This document shows positions 56,880 to 64,000 of a DNA stretch of 64,000 bases, one piece after another (positions within the stretch are counted from its first letter, which is position 1; each line of letters opens with the position of its first letter). The stretch comes from CAVZZV01 sp963779845. Its GTDB lineage: Bacteria > Bacteroidota > Bacteroidia > Bacteroidales > GCA-2748055. The DNA is taken from assembly GCA_963779845.1 (NCBI GenBank), contig CAVZZV010000001.1:868001-932000 (forward strand), read 5' to 3'. A model generated the notes under the pieces. The model was not told the DNA's origin, searched no databases, and was given only the letters and a program-made list of their open reading frames with translations. The position numbers were made by a program, and so were the translations under genes.

Positions 56880-56976
56880 AATATACTGTTTTATAAGTAA
56901 TTGGTTTAAATTATACTGAATTGCAATTGTCTATCAACTGAGGCCTTCATTGGTTTGAACTACGGATAAATCCATT

Positions 56977-58884
56977 CTAATCGGTATGTTCAATATTTTG
57001 ATATCGAAGGTATACTTTCGATATTTTCAAGTTAGAAGATTTTTCTTTTGAGAATATCTCAAAATTAATTTTTTCATCTTTTTTATTTTCAAGTAATAAG
57101 GTGATAGGCGCCCATCCCCATTCATTCCAATCAATAATGAACTCCTGAACTACATCCCCATATTTTAAATAGACAGTTTCAGATTTCGGAGCATCATTTC
57201 TAATAAAAAGACAAAGCTGGAGGCTGCCCCGCTTATTAATATTTAAGTTAAAGGGGAGGGAACGGTCATTGAGGTTATGAGCAGGAAAACCTTTAATTTT
57301 TTCTTCATTTTGGACCGTATATTTAATCTCAGTGGGAAAATCTTCATAAAATGAGGTGTCTATAAGGGCTTCTTTTTTAATAACAAGTATCTGGTTATTT
57401 TTTAAAGAATTCCCAAAATATTGGAAACCATTACAAGTTTCACCTTCCACCTCAAACAGAGATTTACTTTCATTAAAGGTACTGCAAAAGCTGGCTATAA
57501 CATTATTTGTATGCCGGAAATAAGCCAAAGGAGTTTCAGGCTTGCTTCCCTGTGCCCTTACGTAATTCAATCCAAGCATGCTGACCCCATCAAAAGCCAA
57601 AGCCGGCCTTGCCTCATTCTGAATCGGATACATGCTCATATTTTCCAGATGCAGATTGTCAACGTTGCGGCAATAAAAACCATACGCAGGCAAATTTCTA
57701 TACATTATCGCCATAGGGTATGAAAATTCCTCTTGTGGAATTTTATTATAAGGAAGTGCTGCCTGGGTAGCTTTGTATTTTATAGAATAGTTATTTATAC
57801 TAATGTTTTTAATTTTTCTATTATACAGTCCCATTATACTTGAAGGCAAAATCGCATTGGTCACAATAATATTGTTCATATATATATTCTGAACATCTTC
57901 GATTTTTTTCACATACTGGCCCTCACGATAAGGCCTCAACCTTAATCCTATCATGATGAAGATGGGAGTTCTAACATTGTCCATTACTATATTTTCCAGT
58001 AATACATTTTGCAGCATACCTCCATCAACGGTCATTAGTTCTATTCCCGCATGGCTTTCGGTATCCCTTATCACACAATTGCTCACTGAAATATTCTTGA
58101 ATCCACCATTGGATTCTGTTCCCGTTTTGATCGCGGATCCTCCGGTACGCAAGAGGCAATTGGTTATAGAAATATCCTGGCATAATATATCACAGGTGGC
58201 TTTCATTACGATAGCATCATCAGTAGTTCGAAATCTTGAATCTGAAATAGTCACCCGTTGGCAGGCATCAATGTCCAAACCATCCCGGTTCCCTTCTCCA
58301 GTATTTTCAATATTTATACCTGATACATTGACATCTTTACAGGCTAAAAGATGAAGGGTCCAATTAGCAGATTCCAGGAATGAAACCCCGGTAATTGAAA
58401 TGTTACGGCAATTGACCAGACGTACCATAAATGGCCGTTCATTTTGGGGATCTGACTCCCTAAAATTTGAGAGACCATTCCCATGGATTACACCGCTGCC
58501 GGAAATAGATATATTCTCTACATTCTCAGCAAATAACATAAAATATTTTGCATAAAGATCTTTCGATCTTGACTCAAATACCTGCTTTACCTCTTTATAG
58601 TCACTTATATCAGGGCTGCCTAACAGCATGGACCCGGCAAGAAGATGCAGATTAACATTGTCTTTGAGCACCAATGTTCCAATTTTGAATTTTCCCGCCG
58701 GAACATCTACCACTCCACCTCCATCTGCGCTTGCCATATCAATGGCATCCTGAATAGCTCTGGTGTCAATGCTTGTCCCGTCCCCTTTTGCACCAAAAGT
58801 ATTCACATTATACTGGGTGTAGACATTCATAGAAGCAAGAATGAAGAATAAAAATAAGGTGACTTTAATAATTTCTAATTTCAT
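56977..58884 (-). CDS. GH28-like beta-helix protein with altered active site
   Basis: This 635-residue exported protein has the N-terminal pectin-lyase fold start YNVNTFGAKGDGTSIDTRAIQ and DGGGVVDVPAGKFKIG common to GH28 polygalacturonases. NRDG (199-202) and TDDAIV (221-226) match the GH28 NTDG and DD motifs. The next two family motifs are not conserved: GHG is replaced by GGS (248-250) and RIK by IEL in GIELMTVDGG. It may therefore have another activity or be mainly a binding protein. The last 130 residues form an extra beta-rich domain. It lies between the PfkB kinase and esterase genes. Confidence 0.8.
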   Translation of the reverse strand: MKLEIIKVTLFLFFILASMNVYTQYNVNTFGAKGDGTSIDTRAIQDAIDMASADGGGVVDVPAGKFKIGTLVLKDNVNLHLLAGSMLLGSPDISDYKEVKQVFESRSKDLYAKYFMLFAENVENISISGSGVIHGNGLSNFRESDPQNERPFMVRLVNCRNISITGVSFLESANWTLHLLACKDVNVSGINIENTGEGNRDGLDIDACQRVTISDSRFRTTDDAIVMKATCDILCQDISITNCLLRTGGSAIKTGTESNGGFKNISVSNCVIRDTESHAGIELMTVDGGMLQNVLLENIVMDNVRTPIFIMIGLRLRPYREGQYVKKIEDVQNIYMNNIIVTNAILPSSIMGLYNRKIKNISINNYSIKYKATQAALPYNKIPQEEFSYPMAIMYRNLPAYGFYCRNVDNLHLENMSMYPIQNEARPALAFDGVSMLGLNYVRAQGSKPETPLAYFRHTNNVIASFCSTFNESKSLFEVEGETCNGFQYFGNSLKNNQILVIKKEALIDTSFYEDFPTEIKYTVQNEEKIKGFPAHNLNDRSLPFNLNINKRGSLQLCLFIRNDAPKSETVYLKYGDVVQEFIIDWNEWGWAPITLLLENKKDEKINFEIFSKEKSSNLKISKVYLRYQNIEHTD

Positions 58885-58965
58885 ATTGCTGGTTTTTGTA
58901 GATTACATGTGGAACACCATTTCTTACTTTTTTATAATAATTTTAAATGGAATATCAAAAATCAC

Positions 58966-60165
58966 TTAAAAAGCAAGTTGTTTCCAATACGCATCTTTAA
59001 GAATTTCAATTTTCCTGCGCTTTTCTCCTGGTGTCGTTTCTACATAGGTCCCTCCCAGATAATAACAAGTCAATCCCCCGGAGGCCACCGCCCAGGCAAG
59101 GACTTCGTCGAAAGAATATTTACCGGGTGAAGATTGATGTACCTGCATCGCAAGAGCAGCAATTGCACCTCCCGCAAAATTATCTCCACAACCAGTGGTA
59201 TCTCCTCTTGAGGAAGGAAAGTTTTGTAATTGGTAAGAAACTGTTTCCGATACAGGAAGGCAATTTAATTTCCTTTCCTTAAATAGCCTGCCATCGGAAT
59301 AAGATAAAAAATTTCTTGCACCATTGGTGATAATAAACGAGGAAACTTTTTTCCTTATAAAAAATTCCGCAGCGGTTTCCAACTCTTTCTCTCCACTGAT
59401 CCGTATTGCTTCCTCGGCATCCATTATAAGAAGGTCAATAAGCTCAAAATCTTTTGGGTTGTTTAACATTTTCCATGGCCTTTCGGGGCTAAGCTTTTCA
59501 TTTCGAAAATCGAAAACTGTATTAACCACCGTGATACAATTTTTCTTTTTTGCGCGATTCAGAAGCAGGGAAAGGTTATCATGCAACCTGGGCACTAAAG
59601 CGGTACCACCGAAACAAACAATATGAGAATTGTAAAAATCATCGGTCAAATGTGAGGGCGAATAGCTCCATGCAGCTCCAATATTGTTAATGAAAGTTCG
59701 TTCCCCTTCATTATCCTGATAGGTTGGATCGGACAAAACATCGGTAAAAGGAGTGGGGCTGGGGCTAACAATTTCATAATTAGTTATGTCCAGTGGAATT
59801 TTCTTTTTCAAAAAATCCACGATATCCCTGCCTGTTTGATCTGTTCCCATCCCTCCATAAAACCGAATAGAAAAATCCCTGTCGCTCAGTATTTGGGATG
59901 CATTGATGAGAGAAACAAGTCCTGGCCCCCCAATATTGAATGTTACAGGTGGTCTATCAGCAGTTATCTCTTTCAGGATCTTTTGATAGGGTAACGAGGC
60001 GAACTTTTCAATTTCTTCTCTGAATACAAGTTTACCTGGGTATAGACCTCCGTCACCTGCTATTACCGATTGGTATTTCAAGAATTCTTTACTGTTAAAA
60101 TTTATATCACTATATAAGAAATCTGCCAATGCACATCCAGTTCCTGAAATAATAATTTTTTCCAT
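58966..60165 (-). CDS. PfkB-family carbohydrate kinase
   Basis: This 399-residue cytoplasmic kinase belongs to the PfkB (ribokinase) family. VTFNIGGPGLVS near residue 75 marks the sugar-binding Gly pair, and GDTTGCGDNFAGG contains the catalytic Asp and anion-hole glycines. Its length is clearly above the roughly 310 residues typical of ribokinase; the extra sequence includes an N-terminal extension (residues 1-70, before the usual start). The substrate is likely a sugar released from this locus's glycan. It follows the CBM9-like gene in the operon. Confidence 0.88.
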   Translation of the reverse strand: MEKIIISGTGCALADFLYSDINFNSKEFLKYQSVIAGDGGLYPGKLVFREEIEKFASLPYQKILKEITADRPPVTFNIGGPGLVSLINASQILSDRDFSIRFYGGMGTDQTGRDIVDFLKKKIPLDITNYEIVSPSPTPFTDVLSDPTYQDNEGERTFINNIGAAWSYSPSHLTDDFYNSHIVCFGGTALVPRLHDNLSLLLNRAKKKNCITVVNTVFDFRNEKLSPERPWKMLNNPKDFELIDLLIMDAEEAIRISGEKELETAAEFFIRKKVSSFIITNGARNFLSYSDGRLFKERKLNCLPVSETVSYQLQNFPSSRGDTTGCGDNFAGGAIAALAMQVHQSSPGKYSFDEVLAWAVASGGLTCYYLGGTYVETTPGEKRRKIEILKDAYWKQLAF

Positions 60166-60305
60166 TGAAGATGCTTCTTAAATATAGTTGACTGAAATTA
60201 CTTTATAACAATAAAGTTTTAGTAAATTTATGTGTTGACCTCTTATCCAAAATCATTGCCAGCCAATCTAAATCTGTTTCTTAAAAGACAAAAACCAGTC
60301 AGACC

Positions 60306-60977
60306 TTATTTGAAATGTAAAATACCAAAATATTCAGGTATATGAAAATTGGGAAAATCGTGTTTTACTTCCGACCAGGTCAGGTAATGCGGATTTGACG
60401 AGTTTTCAGAGATTTTGAAAAAATTACCTCTCCAAATCACTCCTGGCTCTGGTACAGAGATTTTTGAATATCTTTCAAGAAGAGAAAATGGAATCCGGTA
60501 TTCAATATTCCAACTAACATTATCCCTGATCTCCGGATCAATGATCTCTGGCAGAGTACTGGCAATTTCAATTCCTTGAATATCTGATGTTTTCAATTCT
60601 GTGATTTTTTCGCCTGCGATTAGATTGTAATGCATTAAGGGGGTTCCTCCACAATTAACTTCGAGATTAAAGTATCTTTCAGGATAAGAAATATCTGGTG
60701 AAAAGAAGAACTCCACACAACTGTCCTCCCAAACTTTTCCATTAATTTTGTCGGTAAGACATCTTACGAATCTATCTTTTACCTTAAAAATTACATAAAT
60801 ATTACCCTTATCGTACATGGCCTTTACCCTTACATCAGGGAAAAAGCCAGGGATTTTACCCATACAATTAGTCAAATGCATTTCCTCACATTCTTTCCAG
60901 ATTGCCTTGTCCCAATCGGCATCAATTTTTATTGGGCTATCGAAAAAAAGAATTTTATATTCATATAATGCTTTCAT
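60306..60977 (-). CDS. CBM9-like carbohydrate-binding protein
   Basis: This 223-residue protein resembles family 9 carbohydrate-binding modules: FFDSPIKIDADWDKAIWKE, then VRVKAMYDKGNIYVIFKVKD, VWEDSCVEFFFSP and YFNLEVNCGGTPLMHY, and the C-terminal IEYRIPFSLL. CBM9 domains bind reducing ends of sugars, often inside larger secreted enzymes. Here it is a stand-alone protein with no signal peptide, so a cytoplasmic role is likely. Its function in the operon is unknown. Confidence 0.78.
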   Translation of the reverse strand: MKALYEYKILFFDSPIKIDADWDKAIWKECEEMHLTNCMGKIPGFFPDVRVKAMYDKGNIYVIFKVKDRFVRCLTDKINGKVWEDSCVEFFFSPDISYPERYFNLEVNCGGTPLMHYNLIAGEKITELKTSDIQGIEIASTLPEIIDPEIRDNVSWNIEYRIPFSLLERYSKISVPEPGVIWRGNFFKISENSSNPHYLTWSEVKHDFPNFHIPEYFGILHFK

Positions 60978-61029
60978 CCTAAACTAAATTGTCTTTTACC
61001 ACTGAATCAATATTCCTGCCCAGTTCAAC

Positions 61030-61962
61030 CTAATGCATTTCAGTTTTACAACTTCCTATACCTCCACGGTAATAATTAAATTGCACATTAGGATGGCCTG
61101 CGAGTAAGGACATTGGGACGGAACTATCCATAATTTTTTTACTAATCATAAATGCTGTCAATCTTTGTCCAAATGGGTTGTCATGAACGCCAGCCTGCCA
61201 TATTGAAACTTTCTCTGCCTTCCAGGTTTGCACTGGTCCGACTGTTAATGCCTGAGTGGGTATTCCTGTGACTACGCCCCCTGCGCTGGTTCTCGCATTT
61301 TGCATACAGGTAATAGGATGTAAATCCACTACTCTGGTTGATAATTGCCTGTATTCAGCCGGCGTGGGAGGCTCATCCTTATATTTTCCCTCTCTTTTTA
61401 CCGGGTCATTAAAAGCCCAATGCTTGGTATCTCCTTGTCCACCTTGCATGACTGCGCATCTTACTCCACTATCCCAACTATTGATATATGTTTTTAGGTC
61501 TGCTTTTGGAAAATGCATATTCGATTCTGGCATTTGCAATTTTCTTTGGATATGGTCAAAGCACAGTTCACGATCTGCCCTTTCAAAAGATAAGGGATGA
61601 TTAGATTCAAGTTCTTTTCCATCTACAACCCATTCATCCATTCCCCAAAAATGGGAAGCCGCTAAATTAAGTTGTAGCTCATTCACTATCCGGGCAACGA
61701 GGGGAAGTTGCTCTGTAGGCCCAATAGGCCCGCATACTCCAACAGGATTACTCGCGGTCGATTGCTTCCAGGCTGTAATATATTCCAGGGCTTCGGCAAG
61801 ATAGAAATCTTCCAGTGAATCGTAGAAAACCACCTTGAACCCATCTCTTGAAAGTTCATAAAGATCTTTCTGGGTGATTTCAGCTACATCTTTTAATAAT
61901 TTTTCATCAAGGGTGGTATAATCCCACCAACCAGGAGCCAGCATACTTAGTTTTCTCGCCAT
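61030..61962 (-). CDS. NagB-like glucosamine-6-phosphate deaminase/isomerase family protein
   Basis: This 310-residue protein resembles glucosamine-6-phosphate deaminases. WGMDEW at residues 106-111 corresponds to the NMDEY segment with the catalytic Asp, and GDTKHWAFNDP around His181 corresponds to GNDGHIAFNEP with the catalytic His. It is longer than E. coli NagB (266) and divergent outside the active site, so its substrate may be another phosphorylated amino sugar. Together with PIG-L deacetylase and PfkB kinase it makes a plausible route of deacetylation, phosphorylation and deamination of an amino sugar. Confidence 0.8.
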   Translation of the reverse strand: MARKLSMLAPGWWDYTTLDEKLLKDVAEITQKDLYELSRDGFKVVFYDSLEDFYLAEALEYITAWKQSTASNPVGVCGPIGPTEQLPLVARIVNELQLNLAASHFWGMDEWVVDGKELESNHPLSFERADRELCFDHIQRKLQMPESNMHFPKADLKTYINSWDSGVRCAVMQGGQGDTKHWAFNDPVKREGKYKDEPPTPAEYRQLSTRVVDLHPITCMQNARTSAGGVVTGIPTQALTVGPVQTWKAEKVSIWQAGVHDNPFGQRLTAFMISKKIMDSSVPMSLLAGHPNVQFNYYRGGIGSCKTEMH

Positions 61963-61995
61963 AATTTATAATCTCTAGTTGATATATTTTTTCAA

Positions 61996-62748
61996 TCATT
62001 TTCTATTGACCACCAGATCTCCAAGAACATCCTTAAGGAGATTGTTATGCGGGTATCCATGGCCTAGGTGCTGTCTGAACCCTTCTGCATAAGCTCTTTG
62101 AATCTGTTTTCCCCTGAGTTCAGAAAAACTTTTCATTGCCAGAATATATTCACTCTCTTGGTGAGACAAGAGCCAGCTTTGCTGACTTTTATGACATGAG
62201 AGCATTTTTTCCTTAATTTCAATTTCGGAAGTTATATCCACCAGAAAGTCAGGCTCTATAGTTTTTCCCATTTTATCTTTACCTTCAATGGGATCACAGT
62301 AGTAGAGATATGGGATGGGTTCAAATACCTCTTCGGGGACATCCATATTTTTAATCCCTGCAGAAAAACATGCTGTCTGCACTATAAGGCTTGTCATTTC
62401 ATGATCAAGCATATAATCGGAAGGACTTGCCGTAATGACAATATCAGGTTTTATCTTACGAATCAAAGCCGTAGTTCTATTTATAGTATCCCTTTCATAA
62501 AAAATATAAACATCCTCAAATTCAAGGCAATGATAACTTGCACCTATAATTTTCGCGGCATCAATTGCTTCTCCGTTACGGATTTTAATTATTTCTTCCC
62601 TGGAATGCGAGGCTGTTCCCTTATCCCCCATAGCCATGGTAGCTATATGAATCTCCCAGCCAGCCTTGCTCAATAAAGAAAGGGTACCGGCACAGAGGAT
62701 TTCTACATCATCGGGATGAGCTGCAATGGCTAACACAGTTCTATTCAT
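61996..62748 (-). CDS. PIG-L (LmbE-like) family deacetylase
   Basis: This 250-residue zinc-dependent deacetylase belongs to the PIG-L/LmbE family, which includes enzymes that remove the acetyl group from N-acetylglucosamine derivatives. The metal and catalytic motif is AIAAHPDDVEILCAGTL at residues 8-24. The second metal-binding region is SPSDYMLDHEMTS. It begins 49 bp after the Gfo/Idh gene and 33 bp before the NagB-like gene. It probably deacetylates an amino sugar in the cytoplasm. Confidence 0.88.
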   Translation of the reverse strand: MNRTVLAIAAHPDDVEILCAGTLSLLSKAGWEIHIATMAMGDKGTASHSREEIIKIRNGEAIDAAKIIGASYHCLEFEDVYIFYERDTINRTTALIRKIKPDIVITASPSDYMLDHEMTSLIVQTACFSAGIKNMDVPEEVFEPIPYLYYCDPIEGKDKMGKTIEPDFLVDITSEIEIKEKMLSCHKSQQSWLLSHQESEYILAMKSFSELRGKQIQRAYAEGFRQHLGHGYPHNNLLKDVLGDLVVNRK

Positions 62749-62797
62749 GTTTTTTACTATAAAGTTAACACGACGAATAAATCAGATTCTGGAGAAA

Positions 62798-63841
62798 TCA
62801 ATCAATAGCTTCGACCTTACCTGTTTTGGCAGATTTATAGCAGGCATTAAGAACTCTTTGGTTTCTAAGTCCGATACTAAAATCGTTCTTTGGCTTTCTG
62901 TTTTCAAGAATAGCATTACTGAACTCCTTAATCTCGGATAAATAAGTATTCACCGGCGGAGGGTTAATGTTCAATCCGGAAGCAGCTGATCTGATCTGCT
63001 GTGCGTTATATTCTTCATCCCCTCCTTCCAGGTAAGCGGTCATCTCCCCAGAATCTCCCTGACCAATCGTGCCTTTTGCCAGGATACTTCCTTTCGACCC
63101 ATAAAGTTCAAGAATATTTTTGCTACTGTTATCCGGAATACAAAAGAATGTATCGACCGTGGCCATTGCTCCGTTTTCAAAAAACATGGAAACTATCGCA
63201 CTATCCTCAGATTTATAGGAATGAACCGTATTATTTATGAAACAGCTAACGCTTTTGGCTTTTCCAAAAAACATTTCAAGGAGGTCGATACAATGACTTC
63301 CCATATCCATTAAGGAGCCTCCTCCGGCTTTTTCGGGATCCTGTCTCCAGGCACCAACCATAGGAGGATACCAACATGAAAGTTGGGCACGGCCATACAC
63401 AACTTTGCCTAATTTACCTTCCTCAATGAGTTTCAGAGCTTCCTGATGTTGTGAAAGAAATCTCATCATTAGGCCACTTCCCAAAAAAACCCCTTCCTCC
63501 TGGCATATCCTGATCATATTTTCATCTTCCTGGATATTCATTCCCAGTGGTTTTTCACAAAGCACATGCTTCTTAGCCTTCGCACAAGCAATAACATGAT
63601 CAGTATGAGCATTTGCCGGCGAAGCCACATAAACCGCATCAATATCGTTGTTCAGGAAATCTTCCAGGCTTGAAGATGGAATTGCATTAAATTCTTCAGC
63701 AACACTTTTGTTCGCTTTTTCATCAATATCGTATACTGCTATCAGGACAGCATTGTCTGAGGCGACGATTCCTTCAGGTATAGTCCGTCTTCTGGCAATC
63801 CCGCCGGAACCGATAACACCCCATTTAACTTGTTTCTTCAT
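62798..63841 (-). CDS. Gfo/Idh/MocA family oxidoreductase
   Basis: This 347-residue NAD(P)-dependent oxidoreductase has WGVIGSGGIARRRTIPEG as the Rossmann motif, VLCEKPLGMNI with the EKP motif, and GGGSLMDMGSHCIDLLEMFFGKA as the segment with the catalytic Asp and His. It probably oxidises or reduces a hexose or amino sugar, perhaps at C3. No export signal is present, in contrast to the Tat-exported one at 11491. It lies 16 bp downstream of the transporter gene end. Confidence 0.88.
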   Translation of the reverse strand: MKKQVKWGVIGSGGIARRRTIPEGIVASDNAVLIAVYDIDEKANKSVAEEFNAIPSSSLEDFLNNDIDAVYVASPANAHTDHVIACAKAKKHVLCEKPLGMNIQEDENMIRICQEEGVFLGSGLMMRFLSQHQEALKLIEEGKLGKVVYGRAQLSCWYPPMVGAWRQDPEKAGGGSLMDMGSHCIDLLEMFFGKAKSVSCFINNTVHSYKSEDSAIVSMFFENGAMATVDTFFCIPDNSSKNILELYGSKGSILAKGTIGQGDSGEMTAYLEGGDEEYNAQQIRSAASGLNINPPPVNTYLSEIKEFSNAILENRKPKNDFSIGLRNQRVLNACYKSAKTGKVEAID

Positions 63842-63857
63842 AGTTTTTGATTTTAAA

Positions 63858-64000
63858 TCAGTTTTGAACCGAGTTTTTATTTTTTAGTCTATAATCTACG
63901 ATGGTTATTATAAGGGTGGATGCAAGCACCAGTATTCCTCCTGCAATTGCGTTGACATTCAGCTTTTCTCCCAGCCATATAGCAGCAATCGGCAATCCAA
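63858..64000 (-). CDS. C-terminal end of an EamA/DMT-type transporter (partial)
   Basis: The minus-strand frame ends at TGA 63860-63858. Its last 47 residues, LPIAAIWLGEKLNVNAIAGG followed by ILVLASTLIITIVDYRLKNK, are the final helix-loop-helix of a drug/metabolite transporter (EamA family), including the usual LGE at the end of the ninth helix. The rest lies outside the window. It is probably a permease for a metabolite of this locus. Confidence 0.7.
   Translation of the reverse strand, partial: GLPIAAIWLGEKLNVNAIAGGILVLASTLIITIVDYRLKNKNSVQN

Overview
This window is a stretch of a Bacteroidota chromosome, most likely from the Bacteroidales/Marinilabiliales side of the phylum. The evidence is two SusC/SusD pairs, several secreted enzymes with type IX secretion (T9SS) C-terminal signals, lipoproteins with short signal peptides, a purM-prfA-pyrF cluster, and DUF2851, DUF6057 and DUF6807 family proteins. 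Base composition is moderately AT-rich and Shine-Dalgarno sites are mostly absent, as is usual for the phylum. No rRNA, tRNA, CRISPR array or complete insertion sequence was seen.

Layout. Positions 1-9000 are mostly housekeeping on the minus strand: a fatty acid desaturase cut by the window edge, a sugar isomerase-like protein, an aldo/keto reductase, a DUF2851 protein, then pyrF, prfA and purM. Positions 9100-16450, also minus, hold a mannitol-1-phosphate 5-dehydrogenase-like enzyme, a DUF6807 lipoprotein beside a Tat-exported Gfo/Idh oxidoreductase, and a membrane protein (DUF6057-like) paired with a lipoprotein that has a PD40 propeller and a CxxCH haem site. Positions 16846-33276, plus strand, are the uptake half of a polysaccharide utilisation locus (PUL): SusC-SusD-SusC-SusD, a DUF1735/DUF4361 surface lipoprotein, a secreted beta-helix protein, an HGSNAT-like acyltransferase and a GH88/105 unsaturated uronyl hydrolase. 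It is interrupted at 27862-29005 by an IS982-like remnant holding a toxin-antitoxin cassette.

Positions 33346-52232 are one long minus-strand operon of nine secreted proteins: a beta-helix protein, two tandem GH20 enzymes (one fused to a beta-propeller), a GH74-like BNR propeller protein, three tandem purple-acid-phosphatase-like phosphoesterases, a GH27 alpha-galactosidase and an unassigned deacetylase-like lipoprotein. Next come a DegT/DnrJ aminotransferase divergent from an AraC regulator, and a second minus-strand operon (55641-64000): esterase, GH28-like beta-helix, PfkB kinase, CBM9-like protein, NagB-like deaminase/isomerase, PIG-L deacetylase, Gfo/Idh oxidoreductase and the end of an EamA-type transporter.

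Taken together, the enzymes suggest degradation of a complex glycan containing N-acetylhexosamine, alpha-galactose and uronic acid. Esters (acetyl and possibly phosphate) would be removed outside the cell, and deacetylation, phosphorylation and deamination of an amino sugar would follow in the cytoplasm. The substrate is inferred from family composition only. The most unusual features are the toxin-antitoxin cassette with an attC-like palindrome inside an IS982-like remnant, the triple phosphoesterase set in a PUL, the propeller-GH20 fusion, and a partial duplication of the DUF2851 gene start.
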